From Aporhodopirellula aestuarii (GTDB taxonomy: Bacteria > Planctomycetota > Planctomycetia > Pirellulales > Pirellulaceae), in contig NZ_JAMQBK010000055.1 of assembly GCF_023701485.1 (NCBI RefSeq), positions 1 to 33,702 of the forward strand: DNA of 33,702 bases, read 5' to 3'. Each line of letters begins with the position of its first letter. The stretch's first letter is position 1. Below the pieces are notes generated by a model, which was given only the letters and a program-made list of their open reading frames with translations, ran no database searches and was not told the origin of the DNA. A program made the position numbers and the translations under genes. Below are positions 10,601-18,246 of this stretch, one piece after another.

Positions 10601-13600
10601 GATTTGCACGTTATCGACGAACAGTGACTCGGTGGCATTCATGCCATTGGTGACAAATCGAATCTGCGTATTACTCGCAATGAAGCTGCTGATATCGTAG
10701 CTCGTCGACTGCAGTGCCCCGTCATTCGCTGGACCTTCAAAGCGATCGAGTTCGCTCCACGATCCGCCGCCATTCGAGGAGGCTTCGACAACAATAAAAT
10801 CGCCGGCATCATCCAGTCCGAATCGGGCATAGTCAAAACTGAGCGTGGCCGTCGTGAAACCGGACAAATCCGCTTGCCGCATTGCTCCCTTGCCGCTCTG
10901 CCAAAACTGAATCCCCTGGGCGCCAAATTGTGTGTTGATCTGAACGTTTCCCGCACTTACCCCGTTGCCCTCACCGATCTCCTGCCAACTGGTGCTCCAA
11001 TCCACGGCGCCGTCGTTGCCACTAAAGGTATTGCTGTTGAATTGATCTAGAACGGTAAGAAACGGATTGATGTTGATAGCGACGGAATCGTCATCACTCT
11101 TGGCACCGTCAATCCCGGTGTTGCCCATATCATTGGTCACGATTTGCAAACTGCCTTCCCCGTTGGCAGTGCCGGTAAAACTCAGTCCGTCAAGCGCCGC
11201 GTTGATCTCCGCTATCGTCCCGCTAAACGTCATGCTGATGTCGGAGGTTCCATCTCCATCGCTAAACGACAATCCCGTGACGCCGCTTAAAGAGACGACG
11301 CCCTTGGTCGCGTTGAGCGTCACTTCCATCGATCCCGAATTCGCATCAATATCGCTGATCGAGATCAAATTCCCGTTGGCGGCATTAAATGTCTTGGCGA
11401 GCCCGACCATGACCGTCTGCGCGGGGGGCAGGCTGTTTTCAGGGGCGTCGTTGATCGCAGAGATAACCAGCGATGCGGTGTCCGTCGCGGCAGAAAATGC
11501 AGTGGCACCCCCGTTAACCGACGTGTCGGCCAAGCTGTCCACGGCATATTGCGTTTGATCCCATGCACGGAACGTGATCGCGTTGGCGATGCTGCCGTTC
11601 CAATTGGCGTTGGGCTGGAAATACAAACGCGTCGCTGCATCTGCCGCAAGCAATCTGGCACTGACTCCCGAAACGGCACCAAGCGTTGACCAGGTCGAAC
11701 CGTTATCGGTCGAATACCACCAATCTCCATTGGTGGCATCGGCACCGGTGATGGCAATTCCTAACGAAGGGCTGGCATCCACGTCGGTCACGTTGTCCAA
11801 TTGCCCCGATGGCGACGATAGATCCACGAGTTGCGAAACCAGCGTCCCGACCGCTCCGGCCGGAGCACCCGCGTCCTCATTGATCGCGGTTAGCGTTGGG
11901 CTCTTAGTACTGTCCAACACGGGCGCGTTGTTGGCGAGGGTGGAATATTCGAATGCTCCGATATCAATCGATCCATCCCGCGCGACCCCACGCTGATCGA
12001 CCGCAGGCGCCCCGGTTGCCGTCCCCGCGTTGTATGCCGCACTGCCGGTGGTGATAGCATGCGTGTCCGTTTCGCCGCCATTGTTGGTCAAAGCACCAAG
12101 ATTCGGATTCGTTCCCGTGATGTCGCCGCCAAACCCCGTCGCAGAACCGACCGTTTGGATCAAGTTGGATCCATCACTTGAAAAATCACCCATCACATCG
12201 GGATCCGTGCTGATCCCGGTGTTACCCGCAATGATCGTATTGGAGATCGTCACCACTGCGCCGTTATTAACGACACCGCCTCCTTTGTCACCGGTATTCA
12301 GCGTGATTGTCGAATTGGTGATCGTGATATTGGTGTCGGTAAACAGAGCTCCGCCATCGTTGTTAGCGGTATTCCCGCTCATGGTGACGTTGGTTAATGA
12401 TCCACCATCAGCGCCGTCGAAATTGATCGCTCCGCCCTTGCCTGACGCGTCGTTATCGAACAGCAGCACCCGTTGCAAATTGGCGGTTCCCTTGACGTAG
12501 ATCGCCCCACCATCGTTACTCGAATTGTTCTGCAGTAACGCGTCCGATAGATTCAACACGCTTGATTCATCGACCAGGATACCGCCACCTTTGTCCTCAT
12601 TTCCGCCTTGAATCGTCATCGACGACATCGTGACAACACTACTTCCTTGCAATTCAAAAACGCGTTTGCCAAGCGCGCTACCATCGATAGTCGTCGAGCG
12701 AGCATCCGATCCGGTAATGGTTAGATTCTTGTTGATATCGAGCGTGTCGATGGTCAAGTTATAAGTCCCCGCCCCCAGCACAATCGTGTCACCGGCGGTT
12801 GCCTGAGCAATCGCTTCTCGCAGCGAGGTGAAACCGTTTGCGGTCACTTCGTCCGCAAACGTGTCAACCGTGATCGTGCTCAGTTTGCCAACCCAATTCT
12901 GTTGCAGTTCGGTACTGAACGCGACTGCGGATTCGATCTCGCCCGTGTAATATTCCAAGTCCCAGTCGGCACCAAAATCGGCATACCCGGTATCGTCATC
13001 GCTGGCGGCGACATCCGCCCCGGTTAACGCGCTGAGCGAATCGATCAACGTGCGGCCGCTCTCGCCCGATGCCAAGTCACATCCGTAAAACAGAATGTCG
13101 GCGTCGTTCGATAACGCCGATTGCCACGACGCCAACTGCCCTGCGTAACCTTCGAGGTTGGATTGGCCGAGCCATGTTGCTCCGAGCTTGACCGCCTGGT
13201 CCTCGGCGTGCGAAACGATGTGGACCGAACTGAGGTCGCTATGCCCCTCAAGAATCTCCGAGATTTGATCGACGCCATCACGATCTGCCAGCAAAACATA
13301 GATGCTTGCGTTCGGCCTCGACTCCGAAAGGTCATCGAGTAACAACTGGATATCTGGCACCGATGAATCAATCAAAATGATCTCATCGACAACCCGTTTG
13401 TCCGACGGTTCCGCGTTCGTTTGGACCGTGATTGTTTCGTTGGCGGAGGTACCGGAATTCTGATCCGTAACCGTTTCCACCTGCACGACAGTGGCGGCTT
13501 CGTCCCCCCCCGCAAACGCCGCAGGATCAATCGGCGTGGCACTGAACAACAGTCGCGGTTCGAGGTCGCTTAGTCGCAACGACCGCGATGTCGTCGCAGT

Positions 13601-13732
13601 GATTTGATGCGAACGATACTGACGCCGCATTCGCGTCGCCACTTCGTCAGCGGTCATTCTCAACCGTTGCCACCAGTCGTTTGATATCGGTTGAGACACT
13701 TCTTTCAAATTCCTTTCTAATTTGGCGCTCAT
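4619..13732 (-). CDS. giant LEPR/DUF4347/cadherin-like surface protein
   Basis: A 3037-residue mosaic, probably secreted or surface-bound. Order, with approximate residues: N-terminus with LEPRLLFSATP (about 57-67) but no clear hydrophobic signal peptide; DUF4347 (115-281, with HIVSHAE and FYGCDLA); a CSLREA-type start and right-handed beta-helix (285-600); a planctomycete/proteobacterial repeat with a WYSTDNGSTW core (600-725); cadherin-like (750-890); a MAM/jelly-roll-like domain (890-1046); two cadherin-like (1048-1258); an unrecognised 300-residue domain (1260-1556); two cadherin-like (1563-1783); a probable beta-propeller of VVVW/GVFAQRF-type repeats (1785-2172); four near-identical cadherin-like repeats (2175-2595); two Ig-like domains (to about 2775); an acidic Ser/Asp/Glu tract (2790-2840); and a C-terminal hydrophobic segment (about 2955-2990) with a short charged tail. 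It is divergent from an export operon and upstream of a kinase/HD-GYP pair. An adhesive or cell-cell role is inferred from its domains. The start used is the first ATG; no Shine-Dalgarno site is visible. Confidence 0.93.
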   Translation of the reverse strand: MSAKLERNLKEVSQPISNDWWQRLRMTADEVATRMRRQYRSHQITATTSRSLRLSDLEPRLLFSATPIDPAAFAGGDEAATVVQVETVTDQNSGTSANETITVQTNAEPSDKRVVDEIILIDSSVPDIQLLLDDLSESRPNASIYVLLADRDGVDQISEILEGHSDLSSVHIVSHAEDQAVKLGATWLGQSNLEGYAGQLASWQSALSNDADILFYGCDLASGESGRTLIDSLSALTGADVAASDDDTGYADFGADWDLEYYTGEIESAVAFSTELQQNWVGKLSTITVDTFADEVTANGFTSLREAIAQATAGDTIVLGAGTYNLTIDTLDINKNLTITGSDARSTTIDGSALGKRVFELQGSSVVTMSSMTIQGGNEDKGGGILVDESSVLNLSDALLQNNSSNDGGAIYVKGTANLQRVLLFDNDASGKGGAINFDGADGGSLTNVTMSGNTANNDGGALFTDTNITITNSTITLNTGDKGGGVVNNGAVVTISNTIIAGNTGISTDPDVMGDFSSDGSNLIQTVGSATGFGGDITGTNPNLGALTNNGGETDTHAITTGSAAYNAGTATGAPAVDQRGVARDGSIDIGAFEYSTLANNAPVLDSTKSPTLTAINEDAGAPAGAVGTLVSQLVDLSSPSGQLDNVTDVDASPSLGIAITGADATNGDWWYSTDNGSTWSTLGAVSGVSARLLAADAATRLYFQPNANWNGSIANAITFRAWDQTQYAVDSLADTSVNGGATAFSAATDTASLVISAINDAPENSLPPAQTVMVGLAKTFNAANGNLISISDIDANSGSMEVTLNATKGVVSLSGVTGLSFSDGDGTSDISMTFSGTIAEINAALDGLSFTGTANGEGSLQIVTNDMGNTGIDGAKSDDDSVAININPFLTVLDQFNSNTFSGNDGAVDWSTSWQEIGEGNGVSAGNVQINTQFGAQGIQFWQSGKGAMRQADLSGFTTATLSFDYARFGLDDAGDFIVVEASSNGGGSWSELDRFEGPANDGALQSTSYDISSFIASNTQIRFVTNGMNATESLFVDNVQIQYGVVGPVGAVTDTDTGANQVDEDSANGTAVGVTAFATDSSDTVTYSLDDDAGGRFEINSTTGVVTVSNGSLLNYEVTTSHDITVRATSSDTSTATEVLTINVLPVNESSPEITSNGGGATASINVSENHTAVTIVVATDADAPAQTLTYSISGGADAAKFTINDSSGELSFIAAPDFETPTDVGGDNVYDVIVEVTDGTLTDSQAIAVTVNNSVESGLPSNSILISTDENVTSSGAPGLSEWDAGEIIEFGSITSLDPVAGTTGGSFASLFNLTSFAQDGAADIESLHYVTEAITIGNTTTYDLQAGDVLFATRDIETLISTNTLPVTRNDLIVFRPDATGDYSSGTFTILLKNPVSLGFHAVTLITQDTLVGDVTLSKGSFLLAHTDSLQHHKIQYYTPDNVGAVSTTGTLQTLIDESSILSGQLQGLDLIENSVTLGGHTLNVGEILVSVKDGGTVGSNNVVVTGNDIFSISVTTTDLGSPSSNFTATLVLDGSDVGLGSAAEQIFGFSLTSATTPPNQAPVITSDGGAATAAVNVSENTLTVTTVAASDADLPTQSLSYSIVGGDDAAKFTINNATGVLSFLAVPDFEAPTDTGGNNIYDVTVQVSDGSLTDTQSIAVTVTAVNDNAPAITSNGGGANAAINVTENTTSVTTVMATDDDLPGQTLTYSISGTDAAKFSINSSSGELRFIAPPNFEDPEDEGDNNVYYLTVQSSDGTFTDNQNLAVTVTDADEALTASNEYLVNDEVGDQQVTSAEDRGSTRAVSMAADGSYVVVWTSLNQDGSGKGVYAQRFAADGTAITTEFRVNETPTNDQQWASVSSAFDGTFVVTWTSNQGATGDDIYYRRFAANGTALTGELVANTSTSGVQKNSVIGMNTFTGEFVIAWQGNGTQSGETDSAGIFAQRFDSSGAAVGSEFRVNTATSGTQYDAAIAMNTEGDFVIVWDDTVGVHFQLFDDDGNEQGGQVTVASSLYAGNADVAMQDDGSFVVVWRQSGAITPSDVYLQRYNQNGSTSGSTESVATTSSFDQVDPSIAIEDDGRFIVVWEGYGSQTGQSDSYGIFGQRFHSNGNLIGSEFRVNESTSGTQSKASVAMLDVDNFVVVWSGAGDQTGQADTSGVFARQYGTAGVNSAPTVTLTNQLASLAEDADTGSSIKIADIVITDDGNGTNELSLTGDDAAMFEIVGGNELHLKAGATLDYETNPSLDVTVRVDDSQIGVTFDDSDSLAVAISDVNEAPTVALSNPVTTLSEDADTSSGSTKVADITVTDDAMGTNVLSLTGDDAAMFEIVGGNELHLKAGVTLDFEANPSLDVNVEVDDTDLGATFEDSDSLAITISNVNEAPTVTLTPVVATLAEDADTTSAIVVATITVNDDALGTNSLSLSGDDAGLFEIVGSDLRLVAGASLDFETNPALDVNVVVDDSSVGGTPDDTKSYSVSVTDSNESPTLTITPVITTTPENTDTSSSMKVATVAINDDALGTNNLTLTGDDASFFELQAGGTELHLKAGVTLDFETNPSLDVTVLVDDATLTGSPDDSQSFTLTIQDANDPATGTPSISGTLKEGETLVVDTSDIADEDGLGAFNYQWTRDGDAIGGANASTYTLVSADVGSEIRVEVSFSDGNTNSEGPIVSGPTGVIVAANQAPSLDDYQTTAVSGHSKSVAASVFKSLASDPEGAPLSAVLVSGPISGTLSLHPSGAFTYTSTAGFVGRVTFQWMANDGTFDSNVATVTIEVFPVVRPTVPTSPVVPESDGGSEGTNNSNEEPAESDSGSSESESDSESDSSSESSDGESQTPMQSGVPNEAHSESQPGQNTESVNVVEVVIQTQSESRGEPASPTDALLKQLSESFSTESTRISRESFDAQSESSAPLSDYQTRNLVMADFALMTRPGAMWDQLDSYQKNVDSRIQGDLIVVGSAGAAASSFTVGVVAWAMRSGFLVSGLIAHMPAWSGVDPLLIMNGLSGTAAGGDAASETLEELMDRQNREVQITDD
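5950..7209 (-). repeat. four tandem cadherin-like repeat units inside the giant gene
   Basis: Four consecutive units of about 105 codons (about 315 bp) each run from an 'AP/SPT-T/A' start through a DDA/DGxGTN stretch, LSLTGDDAAMFEIVGGNELH (or close variants), a DFETNPSLDV block and an S-DSLAV/I end. Units 1 and 2 (about 7209-6570) are nearly identical in their cores, including the peptide LHLKAG. Units 3 and 4 have drifted more. The pattern indicates recent tandem duplication, so copy number may vary between strains. Confidence 0.85.
7215..8375 (-). repeat. probable beta-propeller blade repeats inside the giant gene
   Basis: About seven units of 50-60 codons repeat a pattern of DG.FVVVW (or DFVIVW, RFIVVW), then G...DIYxQRF or GIFAQRF, then G....EFRVN. 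This periodicity fits a beta-propeller. It separates the cadherin-like block upstream in the protein from the tandem cadherin-like repeats downstream. Confidence 0.65.
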
Positions 13733-14004
13733 CGCGCAAGCGGCAATCCCAGCCTGTCACCACGCGCAGACTCATCCAAGCCTGCAACGCAAACCTACCT
13801 GACGTTTCGCGGTCGGGTCGTCATTTCCTGTCAGGTAATTTGGGAACCTTGGCAAAGCCTCTACGCTCATCGGCATTGGGAAGACTTTGCCGTCGCGGTT
13901 TCCTCGTCCTTGCCCATTTCCAACCTTGTGCCTGTTCGGGTTCGTCCACTTGTGCCGAATGAATCCGTTGAGACCGTCTTAACGATTTACGGATTTTTTC
14001 ACCT
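13733..14004. promoter_or_regulatory. divergent control region between the giant gene and its presumed export operon
   Basis: This 272-bp region separates the starts of the minus-strand giant gene and the plus-strand TolC-like gene, so promoters for both must lie here unless one is internal. I see no convincing -35/-10 pair or sigma-54 -24/-12 pair on either strand. The clearest structure is the inverted repeat at 13796-13837, listed separately. Confidence 0.6.
13796..13837. promoter_or_regulatory. candidate operator: inverted repeat in the divergent region
   Basis: TACCTGAC (13796-13803) and GTCAGGTA (13830-13837) are perfect 8-base arms separated by 26 bases. They lie 64 bases upstream of the giant gene start and 168 upstream of the TolC-like start. 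Such spacing would suit a dimeric regulator bound at half-sites on nearly the same helix face. No regulator is identified, and a chance occurrence is possible. Confidence 0.4.
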
Positions 14005-16269
14005 ATGCGCTGCCGCGTGAAACTCAGATCAGGCATTACGAAGGTTCGTCAGGAGCGGCACCACCGTTCGCTAACGGTCGCCGCTACCTTGATGTTGACC
14101 ATTCTCGTAGTCCCCGCGGGAGCGCAGACGGGTCAACCAGACCCCCAGCAAACCGAGACACCAGACGACGTCACGCACCTCTTTCTCGATCTTTTGCCTA
14201 CCCGTCCGGTACCTACGGGTGTGTTGTCTCCAATCATCCCGGCTCGTGTGGTTTCAGACCCACACCGCGCGACTTCGCTCCATTCAACTCTGAATTCTTT
14301 AACCGCGACCGAAGCGGTGCCTCGGGAGAACGCACCTGCCGCATCCGAAATCCGCCACGGCGTGGATTCAGATGCGTTGACCGATCCGGTTCCGATCGTC
14401 GGCTTGGTGGAACCGATTGAGCTTCCCGTCCCGTCTGAGGTTCCCAATCAAACGCCGAACATCAGTGATCCCATTGTCCGGAACTTTGGTGCTGCAGGTT
14501 CATGCGGGCTCAGTGGCCATCCCGATGTGCCCGCTCCGATCCAACAGGGTCCGTTTGTCAATCAGTTGAATCCGTATCGCAGCCGCGCCGCCGATCTACC
14601 GAATCATCCCGCTGCATTGCCGGGCGAATTCTGTGGCACGGACGATCCTAAACTCGACAGCCTGATGTGGTGGGAAGCCTTAATCACTCAACCGCTCGGT
14701 CTGGCCGAACAAACGTTCCCGGTCGACGTCTGTAATCTAGCCGAAACGAGCCTCATCGCCTCGCCGTACGTTCGCGGTCTTTTGACGGAACCCAAAATCC
14801 GTTGGAACGATATGGTGATCGCCGACGCCGAGTTCGACTGCACGACGTTCATCGAATCCAAATTCGCGAGATCGAATGATCCCGTCGGTAGCATTCTGAC
14901 CACGGGAGATAGCTCGGATCGTTTTCTCGACAATCTCTTTACGTCCGCCGCGGGAGTCCGTAAACGCTACCGAACGGGCGGGGACATCGAGGTCGTCCAA
15001 CGCGGCGGATTCCAAGACAACAACTCCACCTACCTCACACCCAATCCGCAGGGAACGTCGCGGCTCGAAATCAATTTTTCACAACCGCTGCTGCGTGACC
15101 ACGGCCGCGCCGTCAATACCACCCGCGTCTTGCTCGCACAAATCAACGTGCAATTGGCCAATAGCGAAACCCGCGATGAAGTCGAACGGCATCTACTCGA
15201 CGTCACAAAAACTTATTGGGAACTGTATCAGGCTCGCGCGGAGTACTTGCAACGCAAACGCCTGCTCCATGCCGCCGAAGTACTGCACGCCAAACTGCTC
15301 GCCCGCGGTGCGATCGACTCGCAACAACGCCAAATACTACGCGCCGAAGTCGCTATCACGCAGCGACGCAGCGACCTGATTCGTATCGAGACACGGATTC
15401 GAAACTCGCAATCGCGTTTGCGAATGCTGACGGCCGACCCCAACCTGATGCGTAGCGGCAACTGGGAACTTTTGCCCGAAGAGTTGCCAATCGCAAATTT
15501 CGTCGAAATTTCACCACGCAGCGCTACCCTGACGGCCCTCGACAACCGCCCCGACATCGCCCAATCGCTACGTCAGATCGAAGCCGTCTCCAGCAAAGTG
15601 GGAGCCGCGAAAAACCAAGTCTTGCCACGCCTCGATCTGTTGCTGAGTTCCTACGTCGCGGGCTTGGACAGTCGATCGGATACGCTCGGCGCGATTGCGA
15701 ATCAATTCACTGACGGTGGACCAGGCTACGCAGCCGGATTTGTCTTCGAGCTGCCCGTCGGGAATCGGGCCGCACGCGCAAGACTACAGCGCAACCAATG
15801 GGAACTCAATCGCAGCATCTACGAGTTCCAACAAACCACCGAATCGGCAATCACGACGGTCGAAATCGCGGTCCGCGAAACCCAGACCGCGTACGCCGAA
15901 ATGACGTGTAAACGACAATCTCTCTTGGCGGCCACTCGTGAAGTCGTCTACTTGCAGCAACGTTGGCAATGGTTGCCCGATCCTACCGAATCAGCGGTCT
16001 TGTTGATCGAAGACCTTCTCGATGCCCAAGAACGCGTTGCCGAAGAAGAACAAGCACTCACGCGGGCGCAGGTCGCCTACGCGGTCTCATGGATCACACT
16101 CCACAAAGCCATGGGCATCCTGCTGCAGGTTCACACCCAAGACCAGTTGGCGGCCGACGTCAGACGTTCCGAGCAATGGTTCCATGAGGAAGGCGTTGAG
16201 ATCGAAGTGGAGGACAAACTCGACCACGGATCCGATCATTTTGAAATGCTCGACGGGAGTGCGCCGTGA
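14005..16269 (+). CDS. TolC-family outer-membrane channel protein
   Basis: A 754-residue outer-membrane efflux protein. A long basic N-region and hydrophobic core (about 23-40, ending PAGA) form a plausible Sec signal peptide. Residues about 40-230 are a Pro-rich, low-complexity extension not typical of TolC (usual family length 420-500). From about 325 to 715 the OEP pattern appears twice: long heptad-like helices (for example around LLDVTKTYWELYQARAEYL and LIEDLLDAQERVAEEEQAL) alternating with beta segments such as LEINFSQPLLRDHG. It would form the trimeric outer-membrane channel and periplasmic tunnel for the adaptors encoded downstream. It is the first gene of the five-gene export operon, and its stop overlaps the next gene's GTG by four bases. 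The start chosen is the first ATG; a Met at residue 30 is possible but would shorten the signal peptide. Confidence 0.9.
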   Translation: MRCRVKLRSGITKVRQERHHRSLTVAATLMLTILVVPAGAQTGQPDPQQTETPDDVTHLFLDLLPTRPVPTGVLSPIIPARVVSDPHRATSLHSTLNSLTATEAVPRENAPAASEIRHGVDSDALTDPVPIVGLVEPIELPVPSEVPNQTPNISDPIVRNFGAAGSCGLSGHPDVPAPIQQGPFVNQLNPYRSRAADLPNHPAALPGEFCGTDDPKLDSLMWWEALITQPLGLAEQTFPVDVCNLAETSLIASPYVRGLLTEPKIRWNDMVIADAEFDCTTFIESKFARSNDPVGSILTTGDSSDRFLDNLFTSAAGVRKRYRTGGDIEVVQRGGFQDNNSTYLTPNPQGTSRLEINFSQPLLRDHGRAVNTTRVLLAQINVQLANSETRDEVERHLLDVTKTYWELYQARAEYLQRKRLLHAAEVLHAKLLARGAIDSQQRQILRAEVAITQRRSDLIRIETRIRNSQSRLRMLTADPNLMRSGNWELLPEELPIANFVEISPRSATLTALDNRPDIAQSLRQIEAVSSKVGAAKNQVLPRLDLLLSSYVAGLDSRSDTLGAIANQFTDGGPGYAAGFVFELPVGNRAARARLQRNQWELNRSIYEFQQTTESAITTVEIAVRETQTAYAEMTCKRQSLLAATREVVYLQQRWQWLPDPTESAVLLIEDLLDAQERVAEEEQALTRAQVAYAVSWITLHKAMGILLQVHTQDQLAADVRRSEQWFHEEGVEIEVEDKLDHGSDHFEMLDGSAP

Positions 16270-18245
16270 CTCATCCCACTCCCGGTACACTCAACCGAAC
16301 CTCATCGGCGCGGTCGATCGCCCGCCAAACAACCGACACCCGTTGGATTGCGTCCGTTATCCAGCGGGGACGTGACGCGGCGATTGCGATTCAAGACGAC
16401 GCCGGCGATTCGTTGCAGACACATACTCAACGGCTCAAAACCTGGATTCGTCAACCACACGATCAGCTAAAACGCTCAGACGAATCGACAGAGATCTTGA
16501 CACTCGCGATCGGAGTCGTGCAAACGGCGGTTCAACGTGAGATGTCGATCTCGTTGTTTGACGTCCAGTGGCACGCGGGGATCGTAATGAGCCTCGGCTC
16601 AATCGCTGAAATGCAAACCGGCGAAGGCAAAACGCTCGCGGGTGTCTTGCCCGCCTACCTGCACGCGTTGCGTGGCCAAGGGGTTCACGTCGTCACGCCC
16701 AACGCCTATCTCGCACGACGCGACTACGAACAACTTCGCCCCGTCTACGAACGTTGCGGAATCAGCACGTCGGTGGTGGAAGACGGATACGACGACGACC
16801 AAGCCCGTCGCGCCTACGCGAGCGACATCACGTATGGGTCGGCCCACACGATCGGGTTTGACTTTCTCCGAGATCAGCTCATCGAACAACAAACCGCGTC
16901 ACTCGCCGTGGGTGAACGTTTCCTGCGAGATTTGCGTGGTGCCCAATCGCCCCGCGGCCGTCAACGAGGACTCATCTCCGCTATTGTTGACGAGGCCGAC
17001 GATGTCCTGCTTGATGACGCGGTGTCACCACTCATTCTCAGCGGAGCTTCCAACGGCGACGCGGTCGACGCCGAATTGCATCGGATAGCTGTCGAATTCA
17101 TCAATGATCTTTCCGAAGGCGAACACTTTGTTTTTGCAGGCGGCGATCGCATCGAGTTGACCGACGCGGGATTCACGACGGTCTATCAACATATCGAAGC
17201 GGCAACGCACTCGAAGTTAGTACGGCCATGGCACGAATACATCGTCTCCGCTCTGCGTGCCGCGTTCTGCTACCAGCGTGACGTTCACTATGTCGTTCGC
17301 GATAGCGAAATCCAATTGATCGACAGCTCCACCGGTCGTGTCTTTGCCGACCGGACCTGGTCAGGCGGGCTGCATCAGGCCGTTCAAGCTCGTGAAGATT
17401 TAAAAATCACTAGCGAATCGAGTACGCTCGGCCGCGTAACCAAACAGCGATTCTTTCGGTCGTACCGGTTTCTGACCGGCATGACTGGGACTGCGGATCA
17501 ATGCCAAGACGAACTCGAACGCGTGTACGGAACTCCGGTGTCAACCATCGAGTTGCGTCATCCGAGCAAACGTGAAACGTACCCGCCGCGTGTCGTGATG
17601 ACCCGCGATGAGAAATACGACGCCGTCGTCAACGAAGCCATCCAGCTCGCCGCGAGTGGACGCCCCGTTCTGATCGGAACGCTCAGTGTCAGTGAAAGCC
17701 TTGAGATTGCCGCTCGACTGCGCGAACGGGACTGTGAGTTTAAGATACTCAACGGGATTCAAGACGCTGACGAAGCCGCCGTGATCTCGGCTGCCGGAGA
17801 AAGCGGTGCGATCACCGTAGCTACAAACTTGGCCGGACGCGGAACTGACATCGGACTCGACCCTGAATCACTGACTCGCGGTGGGCTACACGTCATCGTG
17901 ACCCAAATGCACTCACTCGCCCGAGTCGACCGGCAGTTGATCGGGCGTGCCGCACGATGTGGCGACCCCGGATCCTGTCGTTTCTTTATCGCCGCCGACG
18001 ACGACTTATTAATCCAGCACGCGCCGTGGATTTCGCGGCACCTCTCTCGCTGCGATCGGCTCGCTGAGGATTGCGGCCTCGACATAACACGCCGCTTCAA
18101 ACTGCTCAAACAAATCGAGACCGTGCAACGACGCACTCAGCGACAAGCCACCATCCGCAGGCTGCGTCTATTGCAATCCGATTCTCACGAACAACAACTC
18201 TTAACGCTGTCTGAAAAACGTCCCGATGCCTGTTGGGCGATGTGA
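16266..18245 (+). CDS. short SecA-like preprotein translocase ATPase (paralogue, not housekeeping SecA)
   Basis: A 659-residue SecA-family DEAD motor. It has Walker A AEMQTGEGKT (114-123), a YGSAHTIGFDFLRD match to SecA's YGTNNEFGFDYLRD, Walker B VDEADDVLLDDAVSPLILSG (241-260), a PPXD region, LIDSSTGRVF...GLHQAV, LTGMTGTA (403-410), ATNLAGRGTDIG (519-530) and QLIGRAARCGDPGS (557-570, canonical SecA has GRAGRQGDPGS). Canonical SecA is about 850-1000 residues. Here only about 90 residues follow GDPGS, so most of the helical wing/scaffold region and the zinc-binding C-tail are absent. ATPase residues look intact. It starts at GTG in a GTGA overlap with the TolC-like gene, implying translational coupling. 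I infer a dedicated motor for the giant protein encoded divergently. Confidence 0.92.
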   Translation: MTHPTPGTLNRTSSARSIARQTTDTRWIASVIQRGRDAAIAIQDDAGDSLQTHTQRLKTWIRQPHDQLKRSDESTEILTLAIGVVQTAVQREMSISLFDVQWHAGIVMSLGSIAEMQTGEGKTLAGVLPAYLHALRGQGVHVVTPNAYLARRDYEQLRPVYERCGISTSVVEDGYDDDQARRAYASDITYGSAHTIGFDFLRDQLIEQQTASLAVGERFLRDLRGAQSPRGRQRGLISAIVDEADDVLLDDAVSPLILSGASNGDAVDAELHRIAVEFINDLSEGEHFVFAGGDRIELTDAGFTTVYQHIEAATHSKLVRPWHEYIVSALRAAFCYQRDVHYVVRDSEIQLIDSSTGRVFADRTWSGGLHQAVQAREDLKITSESSTLGRVTKQRFFRSYRFLTGMTGTADQCQDELERVYGTPVSTIELRHPSKRETYPPRVVMTRDEKYDAVVNEAIQLAASGRPVLIGTLSVSESLEIAARLRERDCEFKILNGIQDADEAAVISAAGESGAITVATNLAGRGTDIGLDPESLTRGGLHVIVTQMHSLARVDRQLIGRAARCGDPGSCRFFIAADDDLLIQHAPWISRHLSRCDRLAEDCGLDITRRFKLLKQIETVQRRTQRQATIRRLRLLQSDSHEQQLLTLSEKRPDACWAM

Positions 18246-18246
18246 A

